DNA of 64,000 nt, from positions 62,001 through 126,000 of the forward strand of contig NZ_RJJT01000018.1 in assembly GCF_003938655.1 (NCBI RefSeq), written 5' to 3'. Positions 1-8,483 of the stretch are shown here, one piece after another. Positions within the stretch are counted from its first letter, which is position 1, and each line of letters begins with the position of its first letter. A program made the translations under genes and the position numbers. The notes below the pieces were generated by a model, which saw only the letters and a program-made list of their open reading frames with translations, was not told where the DNA came from and made no database searches. Origin of the DNA: Rhizobium pisi. Its GTDB lineage: Bacteria > Pseudomonadota > Alphaproteobacteria > Rhizobiales > Rhizobiaceae.

Positions 1-61
1 CACTGCCGATACGGGCGGCCACGGGCCGGATCTGGTCTGCTTGCCTCAGCACGGTGTTCAT
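1..61 (-). CDS. TauD/TfdA-like dioxygenase, N-terminal 20 residues (partial)
   Basis: Only the first 20 codons of a leftward gene lie in the window. The start codon is ATG (complement of 59-61), preceded by a GGAG Shine-Dalgarno about 7 bases upstream. The peptide starts MNTVLRQADQIRPVAARIGS. The IRPVAxRIG stretch is typical of the N-terminus of TauD/TfdA Fe(II)/2-oxoglutarate dioxygenases, which oxidise sulfonates and related compounds. The next gene, divergent, is a flavin monooxygenase of a family also used in organosulfur scavenging, which fits. The call rests on a short stretch and is tentative. Confidence 0.45.
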   Translation of the reverse strand, partial: MNTVLRQADQIRPVAARIGS

Positions 62-338
62 CGATGTCTCCAATTCTGACGATGCTATCGGTGAAAGAAA
101 TCGAACGCCGAGATAAGAGTACAAATTCTATAGATGTGGTCGAAAATAAAATGTGTTTGCTTATCGGCTTCTGGCTGCCGCGATTAGTGTCTCGGTCCGG
201 CGGTTTTGCGAAAACGTGGCCGGAAAAGCGCCGAAATCGCTACCGGAAATTAGCGGAGCCGGCCTCGATTTGAATTCGTCGAGTTCCTACGTAACCGCTA
301 TCCGATGCGTCGCCGCAGCGGTTCCAGACCGAACGCCA

Positions 339-1718
339 ATGCGGGGCAGGCCGCCGCCTTGCCCGATCCATGAGGAAAGTCATGACTCGTTCAGGCAGTT
401 GCGCCTCGGCGCTTTCATGCGTCCCGTCAGCCTGCACACCGGCGCGTGGCGCTATCCCGGTTCCTACCCCGACGCCAATTTCAATTTCGCGCATCTGAAG
501 TCCTTCGCGCAAGCGCTGGAACGGGCGAAATTCGACGCCTTCTTCATGGCCGATCACCTCGCCGTGCTCAACATGCCGGTCGAAGCACTCAGGCGCAGCC
601 ACACCGTGACCTCCTTCGAGCCTTTCACGTTGCTGTCGGCGCTGGCAGCGGTGACGGAGCGCATCGGCCTTGTCGCCACCGCTTCCACCACTTTCGACGA
701 GCCCTATCACATCGCCCGCCGCTTCGCCTCGCTCGACCATATCAGCGGCGGCCGCGCCGGCTGGAACATCGTCACCACATCGAACCCGGATGCGGCTCTC
801 AATTTCGGGCTGGACGAACATGTGGAGCATGGCGAGCGTTATCACCGGGCGCGAGAATTCTACGATGTCGTGACCGGGCTCTGGGACAGCTTCGCCGACG
901 ATGCCTTCATTCGCGACCGGGAAAGCGGCCTATTCTTCGATCCGGAGAAGATGCATGTGCTCGGGCACAAGGGCGAGGAACTCAGCGTGCGCGGACCGCT
1001 CAATATCGCCCGGCCGCCGCAGGGATGGCCCGTCATCGTCCAGGCCGGCCAGTCGGACCCCGGCCGCCAGCTTGCCGCGGAAACCGCCGAGATGGTCTTC
1101 TGTTCGCCGCGCGATCTTACCGCCGGCAAGGCGCTTTATGCCGATATCAAGGGTCGCATGGAAGCGATCGGCCGTGACCGCGATCACCTGAAGATTCTGC
1201 CGGCAGGCTTCGTCATCGTCGGCGACAGCATCGAGGAAGCGCGCGCCAAACGCGCCACGCTCGACAGCCTGGTCCATTACGACAGTGCCATCGCCTCGCT
1301 TTCGATCGCGCTCGGCCATGATGCGTCCGGCTTCGATCCCGACGCGCCGCTACCATCAGATATTCCCGACACCAATGCCAGCAAGACTGGTCGGGTGCAG
1401 GTGCTGAAGCTTGCTGCGGAAGAAAATCTGACCGTGCGTCAGCTGGCCCAGCGCTACGGCGGCTATGCCGGCCTTGCCTTCGTCGGTACGCCGGCCAGCA
1501 TCGCCGACGAGATGGAGCGGTGGCTGGATGAGGAGGGTTCTGATGGCTTCAACATCGTCTTCCCCTACCTGCCGCAGGGTCTCTTCGACGTCACCGAACG
1601 GCTGGTTCCCGAGCTTCAGCGCCGCGGCCTCTTTCGCAGCGAATACGAGGGCACGACGCTGCGCGAACACCTCGGATTGCCGCGGCCGGAAAACCGGTTT
1701 TTCGCCACCGGTAGGTAA
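339..1718 (+). CDS. LLM-class FMN-dependent monooxygenase (NtaA/SnaA/DszA family)
   Basis: This belongs to the bacterial luciferase-like family that uses reduced FMN supplied by a separate reductase to oxygenate amines, sulfur compounds or polyaminocarboxylates. Visible family features are HTGAWRYPGSYPDANFNF near the N-terminus, FDAFFMADHLAVLN, FASLDHISGGRAGWNIVTT, and the C-terminal PELQRRGLFRSEYEG followed by LREHLGLPRPENRF. The length of about 440 to 460 residues is normal for the family. The start is unclear. The conserved RQLRLGAF lies before the ATG at 417, the in-frame ATG at 339 has no good ribosome site, and the best ribosome site (GAGG at 372-375) serves an ATG at 382 in another frame. 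The gene may carry a one-base frameshift at its start (see findings). The substrate is not deducible; neighbours hint at sulfur scavenging. Confidence 0.85.
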   Translation: MRGRPPPCPIHEESHDSFRQLRLGAFMRPVSLHTGAWRYPGSYPDANFNFAHLKSFAQALERAKFDAFFMADHLAVLNMPVEALRRSHTVTSFEPFTLLSALAAVTERIGLVATASTTFDEPYHIARRFASLDHISGGRAGWNIVTTSNPDAALNFGLDEHVEHGERYHRAREFYDVVTGLWDSFADDAFIRDRESGLFFDPEKMHVLGHKGEELSVRGPLNIARPPQGWPVIVQAGQSDPGRQLAAETAEMVFCSPRDLTAGKALYADIKGRMEAIGRDRDHLKILPAGFVIVGDSIEEARAKRATLDSLVHYDSAIASLSIALGHDASGFDPDAPLPSDIPDTNASKTGRVQVLKLAAEENLTVRQLAQRYGGYAGLAFVGTPASIADEMERWLDEEGSDGFNIVFPYLPQGLFDVTERLVPELQRRGLFRSEYEGTTLREHLGLPRPENRFFATGR

Positions 1719-1762
1719 CACGCTGCGGGCAGCCCCGCGCGGAAAGACGATACAAGTAGCCG

Positions 1763-2023
1763 TCAGAATTCGACGATCCTGTTGTTGAAGCCCAGCCGCG
1801 CGGCTTCGAATTCCCTTTCATCACCGGAGGGATCGCGCAATGCCTCAAACAGCGTCTTCGGCGCTGTCCAGTTCGCTTGAAATTCAGCATAGCTGACAAG
1901 GACATAGGCTACTTCGCCGCGAGCAGTGATCAGCAGCGGCCGAGCGCTCGCTTCCTTCTTCGCGTTGCTCGGATTCCGGTTGAAGGCTGCGCCGGTCATG
2001 AAAGACATTTTCATCGAAACCAC
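1763..2023 (-). CDS. Phd/YefM-family antitoxin, orphan
   Basis: An 86-residue protein whose central LLITARGEVAYVLVSYAEFQ matches the Phd/YefM antitoxin fold, in which the N-terminal domain binds the operator and the C-terminal tail neutralises a toxin. The reading frame opens with GTG at 2023, with GGAG 5 bases upstream; an in-frame ATG lies at 2014. Type II antitoxins normally overlap a toxin gene just downstream. Here there are only about 40 bases before the end of the convergent monooxygenase gene, and no PIN, RelE or Doc reading frame is present. It is therefore an orphan antitoxin or a remnant of a lost toxin-antitoxin pair. Confidence 0.75.
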   Translation of the reverse strand: MVSMKMSFMTGAAFNRNPSNAKKEASARPLLITARGEVAYVLVSYAEFQANWTAPKTLFEALRDPSGDEREFEAARLGFNNRIVEF

Positions 2024-2064
2024 CCACTCTCCATCAAGCAGGGACTATACCCAACCAACCGCCT

Positions 2065-3108
2065 TCAGACTATGGCCCCGACATCGAACGCGTCGCTTTC
2101 TCCCGGCACCAGTTCGAGGGGCCAGATGATGTCGCGGCCGCTGTCCGGATAGAAATCGCGATACGCTGGCATGTTGGCGAGAAGCATCCGGCCGAGATCG
2201 ACGCCGAGATCGTACAGCGAAATTCGGAAGCAGCTCAGCGACGGCTGCAGGAACCGTGCGCGCGGAGCGTCGCGGAAGCCGATCACAGCAAGGTCGCGGC
2301 CAGGCAGGATGCCCGATTCCATCAGGCGGCGGTAAAGGCCGATCGCCATCAGCTCATAGATCAGGATCACCGCCGTCGGCCGCTCTTCGAGCTGCAGCAG
2401 TTCATGGGCCGCCTGATAGCCGCCCTGCTCGCTCGACTTGACACGGATGACGAGAGCCGGGTCGAAGGCAATATCGTGTCGCTCGAGCGCGCGGCGATAG
2501 CTTCCGACAAAGAGATAACCGAGATTGGCTTCGCTCGACGGCGCGGTGATCGCGATCCGACGGTGGCCGCGCGCAATCAGCCGTTCGACCGCGTGATCGG
2601 CCACGCCCTCGAAATCGAGATCGATCCATGGAAAATTCCCGGCCGAAAGGCTGCGGCCGAGCGCGACGAAGGGGATCTTGGCCCGCGATAGAAAGTCGAT
2701 ACGCCGGTCGACGCGTTGCGTATCCGAGATGATCATCGCATCGACGATGCGCCGCGCCACCATTCGCTTCAGATATTCGTGCGGGTCCTCATCGCTCGGG
2801 CAGGGCAGCATCACGAGGTCGAGCTTGTGGCGGGCAAAGACGCTCTGCAGACCGCTGGTGACGCCGAGGAAGAAGTTGTCGGCATTCTCAACCGTCTCTT
2901 TGCTGGATTCGATCATCAACCCGATGACCTTCGTCTCTCCTTGCCGCAGGCTCCGCCCAGACTGGTTGGCGACATAGCCAAGTTCCTCGGCCGCAGCCAG
3001 CACGCGCCGGCGGGTTTCCTCGTTCACGTCAGGTTTGCCGTTCAGCGCGCGGGAGACCGTGCCGATCGAAATATCCAGGTGTTCGGCAAGCTGGCGAATC
3101 CCTGTCAT
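2065..3108 (-). CDS. LacI-family transcriptional regulator
   Basis: A 347-residue LacI/GalR repressor. The N-terminal helix-turn-helix (residues 1-50) reads TGIRQLAEHLDISIGTVSRA followed by LNGKPDVNEETRRRVL. A periplasmic-binding-like effector domain follows, with KVIGLMIESS near residue 60 and the C-terminal strand DIIWPLELVPGES. ATG at 3108 is chosen because it gives the usual LacI start; an ATG at 3159 would add 17 unlikely residues. The gene is divergent from a sugar-type operon, and the shared intergenic region holds a perfect 14-bp palindrome (3183-3196). It most likely represses that operon and itself until a sugar or polyol ligand appears. Confidence 0.93.
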   Translation of the reverse strand: MTGIRQLAEHLDISIGTVSRALNGKPDVNEETRRRVLAAAEELGYVANQSGRSLRQGETKVIGLMIESSKETVENADNFFLGVTSGLQSVFARHKLDLVMLPCPSDEDPHEYLKRMVARRIVDAMIISDTQRVDRRIDFLSRAKIPFVALGRSLSAGNFPWIDLDFEGVADHAVERLIARGHRRIAITAPSSEANLGYLFVGSYRRALERHDIAFDPALVIRVKSSEQGGYQAAHELLQLEERPTAVILIYELMAIGLYRRLMESGILPGRDLAVIGFRDAPRARFLQPSLSCFRISLYDLGVDLGRMLLANMPAYRDFYPDSGRDIIWPLELVPGESDAFDVGAIV

Positions 3109-3182
3109 TGCTGACGATTTTCCTCCGATCCGCACTTTCGCATCGACCTCTATTGACATCTCAAAATATTTCCGCCTACATT

Positions 3183-3196
3183 CGTAAACGTTTACG
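3183..3196. promoter_or_regulatory. LacI-type operator palindrome
   Basis: CGTAAACGTTTACG is a perfect 14-bp palindrome with the central CG typical of LacI/GalR operators. It lies between the divergent LacI gene and the dehydrogenase, 48 bases upstream of the dehydrogenase start, where bound repressor would block both promoters. Confidence 0.75.
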
Positions 3197-3243
3197 GAGT
3201 GCGTGTCACCAGGAGAGTTGGCGCCATTCCCTCGGAGGAAATC

Positions 3244-4278
3244 GTGAAATTCAGAGCCATTTTGTGCGGGTGCGGAGCTATGTCCAAAGGTTGGTTGCGC
3301 GCCATTGCGTCCAACCCCGTCCTGGCAGATTCCATCGCCATCGTCGGCCTCGTCGACCTGAACCGGGAGACCGCGGAAAACCTCGCAGCCGAGTTCGGCC
3401 TTGAGGGTGCCGTCATTGGTTCGGACCTCTCCGACGTCATCGCCGCGACGAAGGCCGACCTGGTCTTCGACATCGTCATCCCGTCCGCTCGTTACGACGT
3501 CGTTTCGACGGCTCTCACGGCCGGCTGCCACGTACTCAGCGAAAAGCCGATGGCTGCTTCACTTGCCGAGGGCGCCGCGCTGATCGATCTCGCGGCAGAA
3601 ACCGGCCGCATTCACGCTGTCATCCAGAACCGCCGCTTCATATCGGGCATCCGGCGCCTGCGCCGTTTCGTCGAGAGTGGGGCGATCGGCGAACTCACCG
3701 GCATCCACTGCGACTTCTTCCTCGCGCCGCATTTCGGGGGCTTCCGCGATGAGATGGACAATGTGCTGCTTCTCGATATGGCGATCCACACTTTCGATGC
3801 GGCACGCTACGTTGCGGATAAGAAGCCGCTCGCCGTCTATTGCGTCGAGCGCAATCCGAAGGGTTCCTGGTACAGGCACGGCGCTTCGGCCAATGCCATC
3901 TTCGAATTTTCCGACGACGTCGTCTTCACCTATCGCGGCTCATGGTGCGCCGAGGGCGAGCGCACCAGCTGGGAAAGCCAGTGGCGGCTTGTCGGCTCGA
4001 AAGGAATGCTCACCTGGGACGGCGAGGAAGGCTTCAAGGCGGCCATTGCCGGCGAAGAGCCCGGCCTTCTGCGTGGCGTTACTTGCGTAAACGTTCCCGG
4101 TCCGGAACGTGACGGGGAAACCCACGGCCACGCCAGCGTCATCGCCGAATTCATCGCGGCGATCCGCAGCGGCAAACAGCCAGAGACCGTCAATTCCGAC
4201 AATATCAGAAGCCTTGCCATGGTCTTCGGCGCGATCGAAAGCGCCAAGAGCGGCCGGCGCATCGAAATTTCAGCATAG
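3244..4278 (+). CDS. Gfo/Idh/MocA-family oxidoreductase
   Basis: A 344-residue NAD(P)-dependent sugar or polyol dehydrogenase of the Gfo/Idh/MocA family. The N-terminal Rossmann fold is recognisable from ILCGCGAMSKGW and from VGLVDLN at the end of strand 2. The catalytic EKP motif is in HVLSEKPMA (near residue 100), and the C-terminal sheet domain includes HTFDAARY. The start is GTG at 3244, with GGAGGA 4 bases upstream; longer upstream frames lack a ribosome site. First gene of the LacI-controlled operon, 11 bases before the isomerase gene. It probably oxidises the imported sugar. Substrate unknown. Confidence 0.92.
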   Translation: MKFRAILCGCGAMSKGWLRAIASNPVLADSIAIVGLVDLNRETAENLAAEFGLEGAVIGSDLSDVIAATKADLVFDIVIPSARYDVVSTALTAGCHVLSEKPMAASLAEGAALIDLAAETGRIHAVIQNRRFISGIRRLRRFVESGAIGELTGIHCDFFLAPHFGGFRDEMDNVLLLDMAIHTFDAARYVADKKPLAVYCVERNPKGSWYRHGASANAIFEFSDDVVFTYRGSWCAEGERTSWESQWRLVGSKGMLTWDGEEGFKAAIAGEEPGLLRGVTCVNVPGPERDGETHGHASVIAEFIAAIRSGKQPETVNSDNIRSLAMVFGAIESAKSGRRIEISA

Positions 4279-4289
4279 GATGAAGTGAC

Positions 4290-5189
4290 GTGAGCAACCC
4301 TGCAAAATCCATTCGCATCGGCACCATGGTCAGCGGCAACAAGGGCGATGCCGCCGCGCGCATCGGCCAGATTGCCGACCTGGGCTTCGAGAGCTTCGAA
4401 CCCTTCTTCTGGCAGACGACGAAGGGCCAGAACCTCGCCGAACTCGGCAAGCGTTGCCTCGATGCGATCGGCGACCGCGACATCACCATTTCGACGCTTG
4501 GCATGTTCGGCAACCCGCTGGAAGAAGACGCAATCGACCTGGAGACCCTGCAGGGCTGGAAGGACTGCATCGACAATGCCCACCACTTCGGCGCCACCTG
4601 CGTCGCCGGCTTCACCGGCCGCGTCCGCGGCAAGCCGCTGACCGACAGCCTGCCGCGCTACAAGCAGATCTGGAGCGAACTCGCCAAGCGCGCCGCCGAC
4701 AAGGGCATCAAGATCGCCTTCGAAAATTGCGCCATGGACGGCAACTGGGCAAGTGGCGACTGGAACATCGCGCACAATCCCGATGCCTGGGAACTGATCT
4801 TCAACGAGACGCCGGATGACCACATCGGACTGGAATGGGAACCGTGTCATCAGATGGTCTATCTGATCGACCCCTTGCCGCAGATCCGCAAATGGGCGCA
4901 CAAGTTCTTCCACGTCCACGGCAAGGACGCGACCATCCGCTGGGAGGTCATCAAGGAACACGGCATCTTCGGCAAGGAGAAGTTCGTCTTCATGCGCACG
5001 CCGGGCTTCGGCGACAGCAACTGGACCGACATCATTTCCGAACTGCGCCTTGCCGGCTGGTCGGGCTCGATCGACATCGAAGGCTGGCACGACCCAGTCT
5101 ATCGCGACGAACTCGAAATGACTGGCCAGGTTCACGGGCTCAACTATCTAAAGAAATGCCGGGGCGGAGATTTCATTGTTGATCCCTGA
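4290..5189 (+). CDS. Sugar phosphate isomerase/epimerase (xylose isomerase-like TIM barrel)
   Basis: A 299-residue AP-endonuclease-family-2 TIM-barrel protein of the type that isomerises or epimerises sugars and inositol derivatives. Metal-site features are IAFENCAMDG, GLEWEPCH, KFFHVHGKDA and the final SIDIEGWHD, placing the acidic and histidine ligands at the ends of strands as in the family. The start is GTG at 4290 just after the dehydrogenase stop, with AGGA upstream. It presumably acts next to the Gfo/Idh/MocA dehydrogenase on the same substrate. A large hairpin and an intrinsic terminator follow before the transporter genes. Confidence 0.9.
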   Translation: MSNPAKSIRIGTMVSGNKGDAAARIGQIADLGFESFEPFFWQTTKGQNLAELGKRCLDAIGDRDITISTLGMFGNPLEEDAIDLETLQGWKDCIDNAHHFGATCVAGFTGRVRGKPLTDSLPRYKQIWSELAKRAADKGIKIAFENCAMDGNWASGDWNIAHNPDAWELIFNETPDDHIGLEWEPCHQMVYLIDPLPQIRKWAHKFFHVHGKDATIRWEVIKEHGIFGKEKFVFMRTPGFGDSNWTDIISELRLAGWSGSIDIEGWHDPVYRDELEMTGQVHGLNYLKKCRGGDFIVDP

Positions 5190-5204
5190 TCAACCGCCTA
5201 AGAT

Positions 5205-5239
5205 GCGCCGCCGCCGGGCTGGGAGGCCCGGCGGGGCGC
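5205..5239. repeat. Large GC-rich hairpin after the isomerase gene
   Basis: CCGCCGGGC (5211-5219) pairs with GCCCGGCGG (5226-5234) around a 6-base loop. With base 5210 bulged, the stem extends by five more pairs (5205-5209 with 5235-5239). No U-run follows directly, so this is more likely an RNA-stabilising or pausing hairpin than a terminator. Confidence 0.7.
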
Positions 5240-5263
5240 CATGACTGACTACTTGGTCTTTTC

Positions 5264-5282
5264 GCGGCGCAGCCGCTTTTTT
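5264..5282 (+). terminator. Intrinsic terminator or attenuator before the binding-protein gene
   Basis: GCGGC (5264-5268), a 3-base loop, GCCGC (5272-5276) and six T residues (5277-5282) form a short classical terminator. It sits directly before the GGGAGGA ribosome site of the binding-protein gene. It could attenuate read-through from the catabolic genes, or end an upstream transcript while the transporter has its own start. Confidence 0.6.
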
Positions 5283-5293
5283 GGGAGGAAAGC

Positions 5294-6556
5294 ATGAAAA
5301 GAATTGCAACACTTGCGCTAGCACTCGGCACGGCGATGCTGATGACATCGATCGGCCATGCCGAACAGAAGACCTTCAAGATCTGGTGGTTCGAGGAGCC
5401 GACCACGGCTCAGGGCATTGTCTGGAAGAAGGCGCTCGAGGAGTTCAAGGCGAAACATCCGGACATTAACGTCAGCTTCGAGCAGAAGACCTTTCAGCAG
5501 TTGCAGGCCTCAGGCGGCATGATCCTCAATTCCGATCAGGCCCCCGACGTGCTCGAGTACAACAAGGGCAATGCGACCGCTGGCTTGGTTGCAAGCCAGG
5601 GATTGCTGACCAATCTGGATGCCTATGTGAAGAAGGAAGGCTGGGACAAGATCCTTAACGAAGGCGATTTTGTCCTAAGCCGTTATGACGAAAAGGGCAT
5701 CTATGGCTCCGGCCCTGTTTGGGGCGTCTCGGTCTTCGGGGAATATGTTTCGTGCTTCTACAATATTGACATGTTCGAAAAGGCAGGCCTCAAGCCGCCG
5801 ACGACGCTCGAAGAGTGGGTCGCTGACTTGGAAGCCTTCAAGCAGAAGGGTCTCACGCCTCTCGCGCTCGGTGCCATCGACACCAGTGGCCAGCACTTGC
5901 TTGCCTCTCTCGCCTACACCAAGGCCGATGACGCCTGGGTCCAGAACTATCAGGGTTTGAAGACCCCCCTCGACGGCGCGCCCTACCTGTATGCGGCGCA
6001 GACATTGGTCGACTGGGTCAGCAAGGGCTACATCAACAAGGACTCCACGGGCATGAAGGACCCGGACGCAGCTCTGCTCTTTACCTCCGGCAAGGCACCG
6101 ATGTACGTCTCGGGCACGTGGAATCTTGGGACCTTTGCCTCCACCATCAAGGACTTCAAGTGGGGTCAGTTCGTCATTCCGACGCCGAAATTTTCAGTCG
6201 GCTCGACAGGCAATCTCTGGGTCGTTCCCAAGGGTAGCAAGAATCCCGATCTCGCCGCCGAGTGGATCAGCCTGACCTTGTCGCCGAAGTACCAAGCTGA
6301 ACTCGGCAATGCCGGCGGCGTGCCGATCGCCGCTGATCTTTCCGCCATCACCAACCCCATTGGCAAGAACGCCGCAGCGGTTTTCAAGCAGATCTCTGAC
6401 AAAAACGGCCTCGGCTTCTATCCTGACTGGCCGGTCCCCGGCTACTACGACGTGCTCAATCAGAAGGATACCGGTCTCTTCCAGGGCAGTCTGACTGCGG
6501 AACAGTTCGTCGAACAGATCAAGCAGGTTTACGACGACGCGCAGGAAAATCAGTAG
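5294..6556 (+). CDS. ABC sugar-binding protein (family 1 extracellular solute-binding)
   Basis: A 420-residue periplasmic solute-binding protein of the MalE/UgpB type. A signal peptide (about residues 1-23, MKRIATLALALGTAMLMTSI then GHA) precedes the mature start EQKTFKIWWFEE. Typical elements are FKAKHPDINVSFEQ, APDVLEYN, MYVSGTWN and NLWVVPKGSKNPDLAAEW. A GGGAGGA ribosome site lies about 4 bases before ATG. It is followed by two permeases and an ATPase, a complete carbohydrate importer in the LacI-controlled locus. The ligand is likely the sugar handled by the upstream dehydrogenase and isomerase, identity unknown. Confidence 0.95.
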   Translation: MKRIATLALALGTAMLMTSIGHAEQKTFKIWWFEEPTTAQGIVWKKALEEFKAKHPDINVSFEQKTFQQLQASGGMILNSDQAPDVLEYNKGNATAGLVASQGLLTNLDAYVKKEGWDKILNEGDFVLSRYDEKGIYGSGPVWGVSVFGEYVSCFYNIDMFEKAGLKPPTTLEEWVADLEAFKQKGLTPLALGAIDTSGQHLLASLAYTKADDAWVQNYQGLKTPLDGAPYLYAAQTLVDWVSKGYINKDSTGMKDPDAALLFTSGKAPMYVSGTWNLGTFASTIKDFKWGQFVIPTPKFSVGSTGNLWVVPKGSKNPDLAAEWISLTLSPKYQAELGNAGGVPIAADLSAITNPIGKNAAAVFKQISDKNGLGFYPDWPVPGYYDVLNQKDTGLFQGSLTAEQFVEQIKQVYDDAQENQ

Positions 6557-6622
6557 CGCGACCTTGAACGCTGGGCTGCGCCTCTGGCGCAGCCCATTCT
6601 GGGAGGCTGAAGGAAGAATAAT

Positions 6623-7531
6623 ATGGCCATATCCAGCCAGCGATCGAGCGACGGTTCTCGAAGCTATAGCCTCTACCTCATCCCGGGGGCGATCGGCTTC
6701 ATTCTGATCGTGCTCATACCGCAGCTTGCTAATATCGGGCTGAGTTTCACGGCATGGAAAGGCGTTGGCACGCCGCGACCGGTCGGCCTGCAGAACTATC
6801 ATCGCCTGCTTACGGACGATCAATTCTGGGGATCGATGTATCACACGCTGCTGTTCATCGTCTCGATGACCGTGATACCTGTGTGCATCGGCCTGGTGCT
6901 GGCCGCTCTGCTGTTCGACTACGTCAGGGACCAATTCGGGGAATGGGTCTCGAGCTTCTTCAGGGCCGGTTTTTACTTACCGCAGATTCTGCCCGTAACG
7001 GTCGCGGGCGTGCTCTGGGGCTGGATTCTCAATCCCGTCGGTGTCATCAACATCACGCTCAAGGCCATCGGCCTTGATAATCTCGCCCAGAACTGGATCG
7101 GCGATGCGACATACGCGCTTGCTTCCGTCTCGCTCGTTATTGTCTGGATACAGGTCGGCTATTGTCTGGTGGTTTTCATGGCCGGTCTTTCGCGCATCGA
7201 CCCTTCTCTCTACGAGGCTGCCGACCTCGACGGGGCAAACTGGTGGAGCCGGCTGGTGACACTCACCATTCCACTCCTGGCGCCGGAGATTTTCGTCGTT
7301 GTGCTGACCACGCTGATCGCAGCGCTTAAGGTCTTTGCGCCAATCTTTGTCATCACCGCCGGCGGCCCCGACAATTCCACCCTGGTGCCATCTTATCTGA
7401 CTTACTACCACTTCTTCACAACGCAACGCGTCGGCTATGCCGCAGCCATCGCGGTCGTGCAAACGACTCTGACGATCGCTTTGGCTGTGATTTTCCTACG
7501 CTTCCAGAGCCAGCAGGAGTCGAAGGAGTAG
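6623..7531 (+). CDS. ABC sugar transporter permease (MalF/UgpA type)
   Basis: A 302-residue inner-membrane protein with six predicted transmembrane segments, the first at about residues 15-40 (LIPGAIGFILIVLIPQL). The EAA loop that docks with the ATPase reads YEAADLDGANWWSRL, then TLTIPLL. It pairs with the next gene as the heterodimeric channel. ATG at 6623 has GGAGG about 15 bases upstream and a closer GAAGGA. It is 3 bases from the next permease gene, so it is co-translated. Confidence 0.95.
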   Translation: MAISSQRSSDGSRSYSLYLIPGAIGFILIVLIPQLANIGLSFTAWKGVGTPRPVGLQNYHRLLTDDQFWGSMYHTLLFIVSMTVIPVCIGLVLAALLFDYVRDQFGEWVSSFFRAGFYLPQILPVTVAGVLWGWILNPVGVINITLKAIGLDNLAQNWIGDATYALASVSLVIVWIQVGYCLVVFMAGLSRIDPSLYEAADLDGANWWSRLVTLTIPLLAPEIFVVVLTTLIAALKVFAPIFVITAGGPDNSTLVPSYLTYYHFFTTQRVGYAAAIAVVQTTLTIALAVIFLRFQSQQESKE

Positions 7532-7534
7532 ATC

Positions 7535-8422
7535 ATGGCTTACTCAGTTCTCAGCGATGGTAAGACCAAGGCAAAGGCGACGGCGGCAGCCGATCGCGCG
7601 CGACGCGATCCCATGCGGTGGGTGGTGCTGGCCATCCTTATTCTACTTCTCGCCTTTACGCTCTTTCCCTTTTTCCTTGCTCTGCTCAACGCCGTCAAGG
7701 CGAGCGCCGAATACGCAGTCGGCGGACCGCTTTCGATTCCTCGGTCGATCGATCTCACGGCGATCGAGAAATTCTGGACGGTGTCTGATTTCAGCCGCAA
7801 GCTCCTCAACAGCGTGGTGATCAGTCTCGCTGTGTCGGTGTTGGGGGTACTGATAAGCCTGTTCAACGCCTATGCGATTGGGGTCGGCAAGGTGCCGGGT
7901 TCGCGCGTGATTTTGGTGATCTTTCTTCTCGGCATTATGGTGCCGCAGGAGTCCATCATTTACCCGCTTTACTACATGGCGAAAGCGAGCGGCCTCTACG
8001 ATACGCAGCTTTCCGTGATCATCATTTTCGCGGTCCTGCAAAGCGCTTTCGGGACTTACCTGCTCTCGACCGTGCTGAGTACCTTTCCCAAGGAAATCCT
8101 CGAAGCGGCGGAGATGGATGGCTCGACCCACTGGAAAACGCTGTGGTTCGTAGTCGTCCCGGTGCTGAGGCCGACGCTCATGGTCCTGGGAACCTTCTTT
8201 TTCATCTGGACTTGGAACGAATTCTTGATCCCGCTCGTCATGCTGGTGTCCAACAACAACCAGACGGTCTCGGTCGCCATGGGCCTCACCCGCGGTCAGA
8301 ACATGTCGGACCCGGTGCTGCAGGCCTCGGCCGCTTTCCTGGGTATAATACCGACCGTGATCTTCTTCTTGATCTTCCAGCGCACGCTAACGCGCGGCAT
8401 CGCCGCTGGAGCAGTCAAGTGA
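7535..8422 (+). CDS. ABC sugar transporter permease (MalG/UgpE type)
   Basis: A 295-residue inner-membrane permease with a cytoplasmic charged N-terminus (residues 1-25), six hydrophobic segments starting VVLAILILLLAFTLF, and the EAA loop EAAEMDGSTHWKTLWFVVVP. It ends with FQRTLTRGIAAGAVK, the characteristic MalG-family C-terminus. It forms the channel with the preceding gene. About 60 bases separate it from the ATPase start. Confidence 0.95.
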   Translation: MAYSVLSDGKTKAKATAAADRARRDPMRWVVLAILILLLAFTLFPFFLALLNAVKASAEYAVGGPLSIPRSIDLTAIEKFWTVSDFSRKLLNSVVISLAVSVLGVLISLFNAYAIGVGKVPGSRVILVIFLLGIMVPQESIIYPLYYMAKASGLYDTQLSVIIIFAVLQSAFGTYLLSTVLSTFPKEILEAAEMDGSTHWKTLWFVVVPVLRPTLMVLGTFFFIWTWNEFLIPLVMLVSNNNQTVSVAMGLTRGQNMSDPVLQASAAFLGIIPTVIFFLIFQRTLTRGIAAGAVK

Positions 8423-8483
8423 CGACGTTTTTCACCCTTGACCATCTCATCGGTCCCGGTTGGGGACCAGCAAGGTTTTCGGT

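Noticed and set aside
4083-4099. Second LacI-like site GCGTAAACGTTCCC inside the dehydrogenase gene
   Set aside because: Only the left half and centre match the 3183 palindrome, and the right half is lost. Pseudo-operators can lie in genes, but a single half-match is expected by chance.
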